Notes: generated from the sequence alone by a model not told the origin. A stretch of 64,000 nucleotides of DNA from Primorskyibacter marinus (GCF_003313245.1 NZ_QJSD01000001.1:558001-622000); one strand, 5' to 3'; shown: positions 1 to 9,785, numbered from the stretch's first letter. Translations and numbers: made by a program.

Positions 1-513
1 TTCGGCCGCCGTCTGTTTGCCTTCGTCGCGCCGCTTTTTCCCACCGCGAACGAGGCACAGATTCGCATCGTCAAGGCCGCATGCCTGCTGAACGATGTCA
101 GTTGGCGCGCGCATCCCGATTATCGCGCCGAAACCTGCTTTGACAACGCCACCCGCGCCAATCTGGGTGGGCTGAAACATGCCGAACGGATCTTTCTGGG
201 CCTCGCGCTGCTGCATCGCTACCGCAACAAGCGCGAAGGCACCCGGTTCGAGGATCTTTACGACCTGATCGAACCCGAACAGCGGCAGGAAGCCGAAGTG
301 CTGGGCAAGGCCATGCGCTTCGGGTCGATGTTGTGGATGTCGGACTTTTCCGCCACCGGTGCTGAGATGGAACTCGATACGGATGCGGGCATTCTGACGC
401 TGCGCCTGTCAGGCACGGCGCGGTTGCTGTTTGGCGAGGTTGCCGAGGCACGGTTCAAGTCGCTTGCCTCGTCGCTTGGCGTGGATCCGAAAGTGGTCAA
501 AGCCGAAGCCTGA
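1..513 (+). CDS. ppx: Exopolyphosphatase (Ppx/GppA family), 3' part
   Basis: The reading frame is open from the first base and ends with TGA at 511-513, giving the last 170 residues. They resemble the C-terminal helical HD-like domain of Ppx/GppA phosphatases, which in the family follows an actin-like ASKHA catalytic part that would lie upstream of this window. Recognisable stretches are KAACLLNDVSWRAHPDYRA near residues 26-44 and the LALLHRYRNKREG segment. The family hydrolyses polyphosphate or pppGpp. The gene converges with the minus-strand gene that ends 33 bp away. The substrate cannot be decided from this fragment. Confidence 0.85.
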   Translation, partial: FGRRLFAFVAPLFPTANEAQIRIVKAACLLNDVSWRAHPDYRAETCFDNATRANLGGLKHAERIFLGLALLHRYRNKREGTRFEDLYDLIEPEQRQEAEVLGKAMRFGSMLWMSDFSATGAEMELDTDAGILTLRLSGTARLLFGEVAEARFKSLASSLGVDPKVVKAEA

Positions 514-546
514 TCCACGCGTCCCAAACCTGCCAAGCCCTCTGGC

Positions 547-924
547 CTAAAGCTCAATCTCGCCGTCTTTCAGCGGACGGTCCATCGGGGCGGCATCCGG
601 CTTTCTGCGGATCAGAATGTCCCCATTCGGCAGGATCTCGGGCGCGTCATAGACCGACCAATCCTCTATCTCGGTCATCAGGTCGCGCAACGCCGGGCCC
701 ATGTTGCGCGCGAAGTTCTTCATCGCGGGCGATACGTCCTGCGCCAGACCCTCCAGTTCTTTCAGGGTCGGACCCATTTCCTCCATGAGGCCACGCATGA
801 ACAGACGGGCCCCCCGCTCCATCAAACTCGGGGCTTCTTCGGTTTCGGGTGCGGTCTCTTGCGCCGTGGCAACAGCAGGCGTCATGCAAACCGACAGGAT
901 CAGGGCAAGCGGGATCAGTTTCAT
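547..924 (-). CDS. Small secreted protein of unknown function
   Basis: This encodes 125 residues starting at ATG 924 (MKLIPLALILSV). A GTG six bases upstream is possible, but ATG gives a clean Sec signal peptide with likely cleavage after VATAQ, around residue 22. The mature part is acidic and rich in Met and Glu, with a helical stretch (MERGARLFMRGLMEEMGPTL) and a short C-terminal region containing ILPNGDILIRRKPD. It is probably periplasmic. It lies between ppx (convergent) and the EEP hydrolase, 39 bp downstream of the latter on the same strand. Similar short proteins exist in Rhodobacteraceae, but I know no function. Confidence 0.7.
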   Translation of the reverse strand: MKLIPLALILSVCMTPAVATAQETAPETEEAPSLMERGARLFMRGLMEEMGPTLKELEGLAQDVSPAMKNFARNMGPALRDLMTEIEDWSVYDAPEILPNGDILIRRKPDAAPMDRPLKDGEIEL

Positions 925-963
925 ACCCACGAATATAGGCGCATTCGGCGCAAAGGTAAGGGT

Positions 964-1986
964 CTAGATCTCGATATCCAGCGACACCGGGAAATGGTCG
1001 GATGCTGTCAGCAATGCTTCGCGCAGCTCTGGCGTCTTGTAGCATCCCAGATCGTCGAACGGATGCCAGATGCGCCATTTGGGGCTGGCCGCGCGCAGAT
1101 CTTCTGAGATCATGATATAATCCAGCAGCGCCTGAAGATAACGCCCCTCATGCGCCAGAAAAAACCGCGAGGTCGTTGGCTGCGACCCGATCCGCCGCGC
1201 CAGCGCCTGTTTGGCATGCGGATCGTATAGATGCGGCGCGTCAGCCCCCAGCAAGATCTCGACCGATGATCGCCCGAACAGGTTTTCATATTCATCAAGC
1301 CCCGGACCGTCGTTCAGGTCGCCCAGAAGGATCAGACTTTCACCAGCGGTCAGATGCGCCTTGATCCGGCGGTGCAGCCAGATTGCCTGCGCCAATTGCT
1401 TGCGACGATTGGCAATCGACACCCGCATGATCGCGTCCCGCCCCTTCGCCCCATGCGGTGCCTTTGATTTCAGATGTGCCCCGATCAGCCGCAGCACCTT
1501 GCCCGAGGCTGTTCTGGCCGCAATCTCCAATGGCGGTTTGGAAAACGCGACCCTGTCCTGGGTCGCGTCAATATCCAGATCAATGCGGAAATGGCCGTCA
1601 AAGCGCGGCACCTCACCGCCCACAGATCCGGCGGCGGGCTGGCCCATCGGATCATGGCGCGCCTCCAGCTTGTCGGGATCGTAAAGCAGCGCGATTTCCT
1701 GCTGCGTCTCATTGGCGAACCCGATAATGGCCCGCCGCGCCCGCAGCCCGAAAACCTTTGCAAAACGCTCCAGCGCCTTTGTTCCGTCACGGCGGGCATG
1801 GCTGTCCGGGGCCTCGATCACCATGATCGCGTCGGCATCCAGCGCGGTGAAAACAATCCCCAACGCTTCGGCCTGCTGCGCGCGGGTCACGTCATGGCGC
1901 GCGGACCAGTGGTCATCCACAAGCAACTGTCCGTCGTCGTCAAACAGCGCATTGAACCATTCGACGTTATAGGTGGCGATGCGCAT
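964..1986 (-). CDS. Endonuclease/exonuclease/phosphatase family protein
   Basis: This 340-residue protein has the EEP fold hallmarks: an N-terminal strand MRIATYNVEWFN, a central LILLGDLNDGPG motif (metal and phosphate site) and a C-terminal SDHFPVSLDIEI motif carrying the catalytic Asp-His pair. The family cleaves phosphodiester or phosphoester bonds in DNA, lipids or nucleotides. There is no signal peptide, so it is probably cytoplasmic. Its ATG abuts the stop codon of the upstream J-domain gene (1987), which implies a shared transcript and coupled translation. The substrate is not predictable from sequence. Confidence 0.88.
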   Translation of the reverse strand: MRIATYNVEWFNALFDDDGQLLVDDHWSARHDVTRAQQAEALGIVFTALDADAIMVIEAPDSHARRDGTKALERFAKVFGLRARRAIIGFANETQQEIALLYDPDKLEARHDPMGQPAAGSVGGEVPRFDGHFRIDLDIDATQDRVAFSKPPLEIAARTASGKVLRLIGAHLKSKAPHGAKGRDAIMRVSIANRRKQLAQAIWLHRRIKAHLTAGESLILLGDLNDGPGLDEYENLFGRSSVEILLGADAPHLYDPHAKQALARRIGSQPTTSRFFLAHEGRYLQALLDYIMISEDLRAASPKWRIWHPFDDLGCYKTPELREALLTASDHFPVSLDIEI

Positions 1987-2673
1987 TCAGGCCTCTTGCC
2001 GCTGGGTCGAGATTTCTTCCCAGGCGCGATTGATATCGACCAGTCGCCGTTCCGACAGGCGCACGGCCTCGGCCGGCAGGCCCCGCGCGATCATCTTGTC
2101 GGGGTGGCTTTCGCGTACCTGCTTGCGCCAGACCTTGCGGATCTGGGTCAGGTCCATTTCGGGAGTCACGCCCAGCACACTATAGGGATCGGGTTCGGCA
2201 TCGGGCACAAAGCGGGCCCGCACGCTGCGGAACTCGGGCTGCGGCATCCTGAAAATCTCGGCCACCCGCGTCAGAAAATCATCCTCTTTGGGATGGTAGC
2301 GCCCATCCGCCACGGCAATATAGAACAGGCCCTCCATCAGGTGGAACAGCATGGTGCGGTCCTCGCGGAACATCCGCGCAATCCGGCTGGCATATTCCTC
2401 GAACCCCGCCACATCCTGCCGCGCCAGATTGAACACCCGCGCCGCCCCTTCCTCATCACCCGAAGCGATGTGAAAGACCTCCCGGAAGGCCCGGACCTCG
2501 GCGCGGGTCACTTGCCCGTCGGCCTTGGCCATCTTTGCAGACAGGGCGATCACGGCGATGGTGAAGGCGACCGACCGTTGCGGCGGCGTGCGCAGGTGTT
2601 CGAAAACGGCAGACAGACCCTCGCCCTTGGCAAGCGCCTGAATAGCCTGAGAGATGCGGGTCCAGATCGACAT
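1987..2673 (-). CDS. TerB/DjlA-type J-domain co-chaperone
   Basis: This encodes 228 residues from ATG 2673 (MSIWTRISQAIQAL). An upstream in-frame ATG exists, but the extension looks non-coding. Residues about 30-140 form a TerB-like helical domain (ALSAKMAKADGQVTRAEV, then VADGRYHPKEDDF). Residues about 160-225 form a J domain with the essential HPD tripeptide in RESHPDKM, which stimulates DnaK-type ATPases. This is the DjlA architecture but without an obvious N-terminal membrane anchor. It is the first gene of a two-gene unit with the EEP hydrolase, with no intergenic gap. Confidence 0.87.
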   Translation of the reverse strand: MSIWTRISQAIQALAKGEGLSAVFEHLRTPPQRSVAFTIAVIALSAKMAKADGQVTRAEVRAFREVFHIASGDEEGAARVFNLARQDVAGFEEYASRIARMFREDRTMLFHLMEGLFYIAVADGRYHPKEDDFLTRVAEIFRMPQPEFRSVRARFVPDAEPDPYSVLGVTPEMDLTQIRKVWRKQVRESHPDKMIARGLPAEAVRLSERRLVDINRAWEEISTQRQEA

Positions 2674-2938
2674 ATTCGAAATGCTATACGCTGCAGCGCA
2701 GCTTGTCAGTGCGACATTCAGAGAATCTTCTGTATCGGCGGAAAATCCGTCCACCGTCAGAGCATTAACCCGGCCTCCGGCAAGCCGACGTCATGCACGA
2801 CACCCACGCTGCATGAAAGCCGGTGGCATTGGCTTTGGCGCAGCAGCCCTCCGCCCAAGACGACTGCACAGCATCTTGGCGGGTGCCGATTTTCAGCGCC
2901 CGAGCTGCCCCAAAACCGCGTCGCAGGGTGCAGCACGA

Positions 2939-3544
2939 TCATGCGAGGGTTCTGATCCCACCCGGCGTTTGAAACTCTGCAAGCAGCCCGGCCGTGCCGC
3001 GTTCAAACGCGATACGAGGGTCGTTCAAATCAAGCCTTTCGGCAAGCGCATCCGCCTCCGGATGCGACACAACCAGACGTTCAAGCGTGCAACCGCTGCC
3101 GGGCAGCGTGTCGCCCGGCGGCACCGGCACCTGCCATTCAAGCAGTGCCGGGAACACCCCGGCAAAGGGCAGTTGGCCGTCTTTGGGCACGGCCATCCGC
3201 CAACGCAGCTCACCCCGCGCCAGATTGACCACATCGCCCGCTTCTGGCCAGCGGGCAAGGGCCGCGTCCAGATCCGGCACCCGGCAGATCCAGTTGGTCA
3301 GCCGTGCCGGGCCATCGAACATGTCCAATCCAAACCACCTTGGGCGTCCCGGCGCGGCGGCATCCGGATCAATCGAGATCGCTTCGAGATACAGACCGTC
3401 CGCCAAGCCCAGCAGCCGGTTATGGGTGCCAAACGCCTCATGCCGACCTCCGGAAAGGCTGGGCACGCCCAATGAGACTTCCAGATGTGCCGCCGCATGC
3501 GCAAGCGTCGTGCCGCTCACCGCCAGATGATCCAAACTCAGCAT
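2939..3544 (-). CDS. Glyoxalase-like (VOC superfamily) protein
   Basis: The 201-residue protein begins MLSLDHLAVSGTTL, the first strand and metal-type His of a VOC module. The signature GTHNRLLGL followed by YLEAISIDP is typical of the Glyoxalase_3 group. It lies 106 bp downstream of methylmalonyl-CoA mutase on the same strand. The propionyl-CoA pathway needs methylmalonyl-CoA epimerase, which is also a VOC protein, but epimerases are usually nearer 135-150 residues. This longer protein is better called a glyoxalase-like protein of unknown substrate. Co-transcription with the mutase is possible. Confidence 0.8.
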   Translation of the reverse strand: MLSLDHLAVSGTTLAHAAAHLEVSLGVPSLSGGRHEAFGTHNRLLGLADGLYLEAISIDPDAAAPGRPRWFGLDMFDGPARLTNWICRVPDLDAALARWPEAGDVVNLARGELRWRMAVPKDGQLPFAGVFPALLEWQVPVPPGDTLPGSGCTLERLVVSHPEADALAERLDLNDPRIAFERGTAGLLAEFQTPGGIRTLA

Positions 3545-3650
3545 ATCCTATCCCCCTGCGATCTGCGTTCGTGATGCACGGGCTGTCACCACAGATGCGC
3601 GCGACCGAAGGGCGCGCGCCGGTCGGATCGCATCAGCGATCCGAACCATG

Positions 3651-5789
3651 TCACTCTGTCATGCCCCGCGCCGCCCGGATCAGTCGCAGAATGTCCTGTG
3701 CGGCCGCCGGTATGTTCGTGCCGGGGCCGAAAATCGCCTTGACGCCTGCATCCTTCAGGAACTTGTAATCCTGCTGCGGAATGACGCCGCCGCAAATCAC
3801 CAGAATGTCGCCCGCGCCCGCATCCTTCAGCGCCTGCACCAGTTGCGGTGCAAGCGTCTTGTGCCCGGCTGCCTGACTGGAGATGCCGATCACATGCACG
3901 TCATTGTCGACAGCATCCTGCGCGGCCTCCTCCGGGGTCTGGAACAGCGGGCCAACATCGACGTCGAACCCGATATCGGCAAAGGCCGTGGCAATGACCT
4001 TGGCACCGCGGTCATGGCCGTCCTGGCCCATCTTGACCACCAGCATACGCGGGCGGCGCCCTTCATCCTCGGCAAATTTCTCGACCGATTTCTGAATCTC
4101 GGCAAAGCCTTCGTCGCCCTCGTAGGCAGCGCCATACACGCCCGCCAGCGTCTTTACTTCGGCACGGTGCCGACCGAAAACCTTTTCCATCGCCATGCTG
4201 ATCTCTCCGACAGTTGCACGGGCGCGCGCCGCTTCGACCGCACCTTCCAGAAGATTGCCGCCCTCGCTGGCGCGGCGTTCCAATTCGTCCAGCGCCGCCG
4301 TGCAGGCGGCCTCGTCCCGCGTGGCGCGCATCTTTTCCAGCGCCGCCACCTGATTTTCGCGCACCTTGACGTTGTCCACGTCCAGAATGTCGATCGGATC
4401 TTCCGTGTCCTTGCGGTATTTGTTGACGCCGACAACCACCTCGTCACCCCGGTCGATCATTGCCTGACGGACGGCTGCACTTTCCTCGATCCGCAGCTTC
4501 GGCATGCCCGATGCCACGGCCTTGGTCATGCCACCCATTTCTTCGACCTCTTCGATCAGCTCCCATGCCTTTTCGGCAAGATCATGGGTCAGCTTCTCGA
4601 CATAATAAGACCCGGCCAGCGGATCGACGACGCGTGTCACCTGCGTTTCCTCTTGCAGGATCAACTGCGTGTTGCGGGCAATCCGGGCACTGAATTCCGT
4701 TGGCAGGGCAATCGCCTCGTCCAGCGCATTGGTGTGCAGGCTTTGCGTGCCGCCCAGAACGGCGCTCATCGCCTCATAGGCGGTGCGGATGACGTTGTTA
4801 TAGGGGTCTTGTTCCTGAAGGCTGACGCCACTGGTCTGGCAATGAGTCCGCAGCATCTTGGACCGTGGGTTTTGCGCGCCCAGTTCGGTCATGATCCGGT
4901 GCCACAACAGACGCGCCGCACGCAGCTTTGCCGCCTCCATGAAGAAATTCATGCCGATGGCGAAGAAGAACGACAGCCGCCCGGCGAACTTGTCCACATC
5001 CATGCCGCGCTCAATCGCCGCTTTCACATATTCGCGCCCGTCGGCCAGCGTGTAGGCCAGTTCCTGCACAAGGTTCGCGCCGGCCTCTTGCATGTGGTAG
5101 CCAGAGATCGAGATGGAGTTGAATTTCGGCATCTCGGCGCTGGTGTATTCGATGATATCCGCAATGATCCGCATCGAGGGTTCGGGCGGATACACATAGG
5201 TGTTGCGCACCATGAATTCCTTGAGGATGTCATTCTGGATCGTGCCGGACAGCAGCGCGCGGTCATGGCCCTGCTCTTCGCCGGTGACGATGAAATTCGC
5301 CAGAATCGGGATCACTGCGCCGTTCATCGTCATGGACACGGAAACTTGATCCAGCGGAATGCCGTCGAACAGGATCTTCATATCCTCGACCGAGTCGATG
5401 GCCACGCCAGCCTTGCCGACATCGCCCACGACGCGCGGATGATCGCTGTCATAGCCGCGATGGGTGGCCAGATCGAACGCGACCGACACCCCCTGTTGCC
5501 CCGCCGCCAGCGCCTTGCGGTAGAAACGGTTGGATTCTTCCGCCGTCGAGAACCCGGCATATTGCCGGATCGTCCAGGGGCGGCCCGCATACATCGTGGC
5601 CTTCACGCCGCGCGTAAAAGGCTGCTCGCCGGGCATCGTGCCCAGATGCGGCAGGCCTTCGACATCCTCGGCGGAATAGACCGGGGCCACGTCGATGCCT
5701 TCCAGCGTCTTCCACGTCAGATCGTCCAGCGGACGGCCGCGCAGCTCTTTCTCAGCGACCGAACGCCATTGCTCTTTCTTGGATGTCAT
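3651..5789 (-). CDS. scpA: Methylmalonyl-CoA mutase
   Basis: This 712-residue single-chain enzyme isomerises (R)-methylmalonyl-CoA to succinyl-CoA with adenosylcobalamin, the last step of propionyl-CoA assimilation. The N-terminal part carries the substrate barrel ([32 protein letters not shown]). The C-terminal B12 domain has the D-x-H-x-x-G motif (DGHDRG, His near residue 592), the lower axial ligand to cobalt. The length matches ScpA/BhbA-type mutases. I chose ATG 5789 ([16 protein letters not shown]). Another in-frame start lies 18 bases upstream. pccA and pccB lie upstream on the same strand, consistent with one pathway. Confidence 0.96.
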   Translation of the reverse strand: MTSKKEQWRSVAEKELRGRPLDDLTWKTLEGIDVAPVYSAEDVEGLPHLGTMPGEQPFTRGVKATMYAGRPWTIRQYAGFSTAEESNRFYRKALAAGQQGVSVAFDLATHRGYDSDHPRVVGDVGKAGVAIDSVEDMKILFDGIPLDQVSVSMTMNGAVIPILANFIVTGEEQGHDRALLSGTIQNDILKEFMVRNTYVYPPEPSMRIIADIIEYTSAEMPKFNSISISGYHMQEAGANLVQELAYTLADGREYVKAAIERGMDVDKFAGRLSFFFAIGMNFFMEAAKLRAARLLWHRIMTELGAQNPRSKMLRTHCQTSGVSLQEQDPYNNVIRTAYEAMSAVLGGTQSLHTNALDEAIALPTEFSARIARNTQLILQEETQVTRVVDPLAGSYYVEKLTHDLAEKAWELIEEVEEMGGMTKAVASGMPKLRIEESAAVRQAMIDRGDEVVVGVNKYRKDTEDPIDILDVDNVKVRENQVAALEKMRATRDEAACTAALDELERRASEGGNLLEGAVEAARARATVGEISMAMEKVFGRHRAEVKTLAGVYGAAYEGDEGFAEIQKSVEKFAEDEGRRPRMLVVKMGQDGHDRGAKVIATAFADIGFDVDVGPLFQTPEEAAQDAVDNDVHVIGISSQAAGHKTLAPQLVQALKDAGAGDILVICGGVIPQQDYKFLKDAGVKAIFGPGTNIPAAAQDILRLIRAARGMTE

Positions 5790-5937
5790 GGGCTTGTCCT
5801 CTTGCAATATGTCTGCCGGGATCCGCTATGTGGATCTCTGGCGAAGCGATGGGCGGAAAGTTTTTCGCGGCTTCCATGGGTTGCGGCCTTCGCAATGGTG
5901 GCGCAAGGTCCTATATTCCTTAGTTACAGGAGTATGC

Positions 5938-6432
5938 ATGACCCTTTCCCGACAGCTCTTTTCCGCGATTTTCGCGACCGCTCTGGCGATCAGCCCCGCC
6001 ATCACCGCCGCCGCGGAAGAGGTGGCGCATGAGCTGTTGCTGAACCCGCCCGAAACCGAAGAATTGCCGCTGGTGCGCAGTGCCGAAGGCGTCGATCTGG
6101 CAGAGTATCTGTGGATCAAGCGGCCCATCATCGTCTTTGCCGACAGCCCGGCCGACCCCCGATATGTCCAGCAAATGCAATTCATCAACGACCGGATCGA
6201 CGATCTGGCGCTGCGTGATGTCGTGGTGCTGACCGACACCGATGCGTCCAGTGCCAGCCCCGCGCGACAAAAGCTGCGGCCGCGCGGTTTCATGCTCGCA
6301 ATTCTCGGCAAGGATGGCGACGTGAAGCTGCGCAAGCCGCTGCCATGGAGCGTGCGGGAAATCACCCGCTCGATCGACAAATTTCCGATGCGCCAGCAGG
6401 AAATCCGCGACCGGCACCCGGCCCGGCCGTGA
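5938..6432 (+). CDS. DUF4174 domain-containing secreted protein
   Basis: This encodes 164 residues from ATG 5938, preceded by a good AGGAG ribosome binding site at about 5928-5932. The first 25 residues form a signal peptide (LFSAIFATALAISPAITAAAEE). The mature part has the DUF4174 pattern: YLWIKRPIIVFADSPADPRY, then LTDTDASSASPARQKLRPRGFMLAILGKDGDVKLRKPLPW, which looks like a thioredoxin-fold core without the CxxC. It sits on the plus strand between scpA and pccA, which face the other way, so it is not part of their operon. Its function is unknown; it is probably periplasmic. Confidence 0.82.
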   Translation: MTLSRQLFSAIFATALAISPAITAAAEEVAHELLLNPPETEELPLVRSAEGVDLAEYLWIKRPIIVFADSPADPRYVQQMQFINDRIDDLALRDVVVLTDTDASSASPARQKLRPRGFMLAILGKDGDVKLRKPLPWSVREITRSIDKFPMRQQEIRDRHPARP

Positions 6433-6650
6433 CCTATCGTCGGCAGACATATGGGTCTTGCGGCCTGTAGCGCCGTTGCCTGACGGTGCCGATCGACGTT
6501 TTCAGATGTTGATGGGCACCGAAACACACGCGACAAGACAGGCGTCGGCCAAGATGTCAGGCCATCACACGCCGCATCGGCACTGACGCTTGTCAACGCC
6601 CCAGATGCCTGCGGTGACGTGACTATCTGGCCCGGCCTGAACATGGCGGT

Positions 6651-8651
6651 TTATTCAAACTCCATGATGATGTCATCAACGGCAAGATTCTCGCCAGCGG
6701 CGGTGTTGATCTTGGTGACGATAGCCTTCTTCTCGGCGCGCAGGATGTTCTCCATCTTCATCGCTTCGACAGTGCAAAGCGACTGGCCTTCCTGCACTTC
6801 CTGCCCGACCTCGACATCGACCTTCACGATCAGGCCCGGCATCGGGCAAAGCAGCAGCTTGGACGTGTCCGGCGGCAGCTTCACCGGCATCAACCGCGCA
6901 AGTTCGGCCTGGCGTGGTGTCCGGACATGAACTTTCAGATCGGCCCCCCGGCTGCGGATGCGGAACCCGCCCGAGATCTTGCCGACCTTCAGCACCAGCG
7001 GCGTATCATCCACCGACATGCGGGCCAGCGCATCACCCGGTGTCCACTTGCCCGAAACCCGCAGCGATGCCCCATCGTCGAACGTCACGGTGGCACCCTT
7101 GGGATCGGCAGAGACGACAACATCGTAATGAACGTCCTGCAAGGCGACATTCCACTTTTCGCCGACATGGCGTTCGTGGTTGTCCAGCCTGCCCGAGACC
7201 CGCGCGCGCCGGATCTCGGCCACCCGGTTCATTGCGGCCGCGGCCGCCGCGATACGCTGCAAATCGGCCTCGGGCAGCGTCACGCCTTCAAACCCTTCGG
7301 GATATTCCTCTTCGATGAAGGCGGTGGTCATGTCGCCGCTGGTGAATTTCGGATGGTCCATCACCGCCGACAGGAAGGGCAGATTGTGGCCGATCCCCTC
7401 GACCTCAAAGCTGTCCAGCGCGACGCGCATCTCTTCGATGGCCTGTTCGCGCGTGGGTGCCCATGTGCACAGCTTGGCAATCATCGGGTCGTAATACATC
7501 GAGATTTCGCCACCCTCGAACACGCCCGTATCATTGCGCACGGCAGAGTAGGCATCGGCATGTTCTTCCGGCGGACGATAGCGGGTCAGTCGCCCGATCG
7601 AGGGCAGGAAACCGCGATACGGATCCTCGGCATATAGCCGGTTCTCGATCGCCCAGCCGTTGATCTTGAGGTCATCCTGCACAAAAGACAGTTTTTCGCC
7701 CGCCGCGACGCGGATCATCTGCTCCACCAGATCGACGCCGGTGATCAATTCCGTGACCGGGTGTTCCACCTGCAAGCGGGTGTTCATTTCGAGAAAGTAG
7801 AAATTCCGCTCGCCATCGACAATGAATTCCACCGTGCCCGCGCTGGCATAGTCCACCGCCTGCGCAAGCGCCACGGCCTGATCGCCCATTGCCTTGCGGG
7901 TGGCCTCGTCCAGAAACGGGCTGGGTGCCTCTTCGACAACTTTCTGATTGCGGCGCTGGATCGAGCATTCGCGTTCATGCAGGTAAACCGCATTGCCATG
8001 CGTGTCCGCCAGCACCTGAATTTCAATATGGCGCGGTTGCGTGACGAATTTCTCGATGAAGATCCGGTCATCGCCAAAGCTGTTGGCGGCCTCGTTCTTG
8101 GACGACTGAAACCCCTCGCGCGCCTCCGCGTCGTTCCAGGCGATCCGCATGCCCTTGCCGCCACCACCCGCACTGGCCTTGATCATCACCGGATAGCCGA
8201 CCTGATTGGAGATTTTCACCGCATCCTCGGCATCCTCGATCAAGCCCATATAACCGGGCACGGTCGAAACGCCTGCTTCTTGCGCCAGCTTTTTCGAGGT
8301 GATCTTGTCGCCCATTGCCTCGATTGCGCCCACCGGCGGCCCGATAAAGGCCACACCTTCAGCCTTCAGCGCCTCGGCGAATTTCGGGTTTTCTGACAGG
8401 AAGCCATAGCCGGGATGCACGGCCTCGGCACCGGTCTGGCGGATCGCATCCATGACTTTCTCAATCACGATATAGGATTGGTTGGCCGGAGCAGGCCCGA
8501 TATGAACCGCCTCATCCGCCATCTTGACGTGCAGCGCGTTGCGATCCGCATCCGAATAGATCGCCACCGTCTTGATGCCCATCTTGCGGGCAGTCTTAAT
8601 GACTCGGCAGGCAATCTCGCCGCGGTTGGCGATCAGGATCTTCTTGAACAT
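6651..8651 (-). CDS. pccA: Propionyl-CoA carboxylase, biotin-containing alpha subunit
   Basis: The 666-residue protein joins an N-terminal biotin carboxylase (MFKKILIANRGEIACRVIKTARKMG; ATP-grasp loop SAGGGGKGMR; EMNTRLQVEHPVTE) to a C-terminal biotinyl domain with VEAMKMEN, the biotinylated Lys being about residue 632, 34 residues from the end. It uses ATP and bicarbonate to carboxylate biotin; PccB then transfers the carboxyl group to propionyl-CoA. The intervening region (LYAEDPYRGFLPSIGRLTRYRPP and the following BT-like linker) is typical of PccA rather than AccC. ATG 8651 was chosen because the coding homology starts there. Confidence 0.96.
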   Translation of the reverse strand: MFKKILIANRGEIACRVIKTARKMGIKTVAIYSDADRNALHVKMADEAVHIGPAPANQSYIVIEKVMDAIRQTGAEAVHPGYGFLSENPKFAEALKAEGVAFIGPPVGAIEAMGDKITSKKLAQEAGVSTVPGYMGLIEDAEDAVKISNQVGYPVMIKASAGGGGKGMRIAWNDAEAREGFQSSKNEAANSFGDDRIFIEKFVTQPRHIEIQVLADTHGNAVYLHERECSIQRRNQKVVEEAPSPFLDEATRKAMGDQAVALAQAVDYASAGTVEFIVDGERNFYFLEMNTRLQVEHPVTELITGVDLVEQMIRVAAGEKLSFVQDDLKINGWAIENRLYAEDPYRGFLPSIGRLTRYRPPEEHADAYSAVRNDTGVFEGGEISMYYDPMIAKLCTWAPTREQAIEEMRVALDSFEVEGIGHNLPFLSAVMDHPKFTSGDMTTAFIEEEYPEGFEGVTLPEADLQRIAAAAAAMNRVAEIRRARVSGRLDNHERHVGEKWNVALQDVHYDVVVSADPKGATVTFDDGASLRVSGKWTPGDALARMSVDDTPLVLKVGKISGGFRIRSRGADLKVHVRTPRQAELARLMPVKLPPDTSKLLLCPMPGLIVKVDVEVGQEVQEGQSLCTVEAMKMENILRAEKKAIVTKINTAAGENLAVDDIIMEFE

Positions 8652-8704
8652 CTCCGGTCCCTTCAATCTAGTGTGCCACAGGACAAACCTGCGGTATCGG
8701 CATG

Positions 8705-8743
8705 AAAAAGGCCGCCCGTGCAATTGAATGCACGAACGGCCTT
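8705..8743 (-). terminator. Rho-independent terminator (minus strand)
   Basis: Arms at 8708-8722 and 8729-8743 pair at 13 of 15 positions around a 6-base loop. On the minus strand the stem is followed by a run of five T residues (8709-8705). It would end transcription from the small lipoprotein gene at 8844-9053 before pccA begins at 8651, so pccA likely has its own promoter. Confidence 0.8.
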
Positions 8744-8843
8744 GGAATTATTTCTCTCTGTCACGCGCTGCGCTGTCAGCCGCGCCTTCGCAACATCCTG
8801 TGTAGCGGGTGTTCCGATGCACGCCGCCTGGGCAGCATAGCGA

Positions 8844-9053
8844 TCAGCAGCGGTTCGGATAGGTCCGGCAATAGGCAACGTTCGCCGCAGCACCCACAGC
8901 CGCGCCGGTAAGCGGATCGCCATCCGTGACGACAGCACCCGCAGCCCCTGCGCCACCACCGATAATCGCCTGCTCACCCAGCGTGTCGCCACAGGCCGAA
9001 AGCCCGACGAGACCGGCCCCCAAAACGACCCATTTGATTGTGTTCCCGAACAT
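8844..9053 (-). CDS. Small lipoprotein, glycine/alanine-rich
   Basis: This encodes 69 residues from ATG 9053 with an AAGGAA-type ribosome binding site just upstream. The N-terminus is a lipoprotein signal with lipobox LSAC (Cys at residue 21), so the mature protein is about 49 residues and membrane-anchored. The mature part holds a Gly/Ala-rich, glycine-zipper-like stretch (IIGGGAGAAGAVV, LTGAAVGAAANVAY) and two further Cys residues near the C-terminus. It is one of six small genes between pccA and pccB and is followed by a clear terminator. Function unknown. Confidence 0.78.
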   Translation of the reverse strand: MFGNTIKWVVLGAGLVGLSACGDTLGEQAIIGGGAGAAGAVVTDGDPLTGAAVGAAANVAYCRTYPNRC

Positions 9054-9381
9054 GTCCTGATTCCTTCACATTTGTTCCGGGGGATAACACAGGAGCGCGC
9101 CAGCTTGTTCCAACACAAAGCCGAGAATGACCCCGCATCGGCAAAACCTTGCCAACGCAAAGGTTTAAACTCTGCATCATCCAAACAAAAAACGGGCGGC
9201 AGGCCTTGGGGAAGACCTCGCCGCCCGATAGGGGAAGGGTAACGGTGATCGGGTTGCATCGAAATGCCACCCTCTCGCAATACGAGAACACTGCGCCGAA
9301 TAACCTTCGTCGCCAAGTTGGTTTTTCCAAAACCGCTCAGGTCAGCGCAAAGCCGCCTATTCCACCTTAAGATGAGCGGAT
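9054..9381. other. Intergenic region, 328 bp
   Basis: I find no convincing gene here. It holds the upstream region of the 69-residue lipoprotein gene and a strong minus-strand terminator hairpin at 9187-9228 that ends the preceding unit. Confidence 0.6.
9187..9228 (-). terminator. Rho-independent terminator (minus strand)
   Basis: A GC-rich hairpin (GGGCGGC arm at 9194-9200 with GCCGCCC at 9220-9226, plus flanking pairs) is followed on the minus strand by six T residues (9192-9187). It lies about 150 bp downstream of the 119-residue protein gene and probably ends that unit. Confidence 0.82.
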
Positions 9382-9741
9382 TCATGCCCACTCGCCTTCA
9401 TCAAATGCTTGCGGAAAGGAGGCGCGGGCCACGGCTTCGTCGATGACCAAAAGCGCTTCATAGTCGGTGGGATTGAAGTCGTCCCCCACTGGTTTGACCT
9501 CGCGGCCCAAAAGCCACCCCAAACGTCCCGCGTCCAGGTTGCCCCGTTCGAACGGCTCTGTGCCGAAATGTTCCCACAACGCCGCCAGAAACGCCTCGTC
9601 GGCGCGGCGGTCCGGCGCACGGCGGTCGGCATAGCGTTCGCGCCGCACCAGCGGTGACGCCCCTTTGGGGTTGGCGCGACGAACGGTAAATTGAAAATCA
9701 GATCCGGGAAGACGTCCGGGAAAACCGCGATGCTTCAGCAT
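9382..9741 (-). CDS. Conserved hypothetical protein (119 aa)
   Basis: The frame starts at ATG 9741 (MLKHRGFPGRLPGSDFQFTVRR). A TTG six bases upstream is less likely. The protein is soluble and has charged segments (RRERYADRRAPDRRADEAFLAALWEHFG) and a C-terminal acidic part (FNPTDYEALLVIDEAVARASFPQAFDEGEWA). It shows no signal peptide, membrane segment or motif I recognise. Codon use matches the neighbours, which supports it being real. It belongs to the small-gene block between pccB and pccA and is followed by a strong terminator. Confidence 0.68.
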   Translation of the reverse strand: MLKHRGFPGRLPGSDFQFTVRRANPKGASPLVRRERYADRRAPDRRADEAFLAALWEHFGTEPFERGNLDAGRLGWLLGREVKPVGDDFNPTDYEALLVIDEAVARASFPQAFDEGEWA

Positions 9742-9785
9742 GCCCAACCCTCCGACATTGCAGAGGCGCGGTATTTGGGCGGGTT

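Noticed and set aside
2674-2938. Possible small gene or RNA gene in the 265-bp gap upstream of djlA
   Set aside because: A 61-codon minus-strand frame (2757-2942) has no ribosome binding site, no family resemblance and unusual Cys/His content, and I found no tRNA or SRP RNA fold. I leave the gap unannotated.
2939-3544. Methylmalonyl-CoA epimerase downstream of the mutase
   Set aside because: Although it is a VOC protein in the right place, the 201-residue length and Glyoxalase_3-like pattern do not match the shorter epimerase family.
3648-6032. Long plus-strand reading frame opposite the mutase gene
   Set aside because: It is antisense to a clearly identified enzyme and shows no recognisable domains; long antisense frames are expected in GC-rich DNA. 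The same applies opposite lon (29249-30916) and rne (60289-62007).
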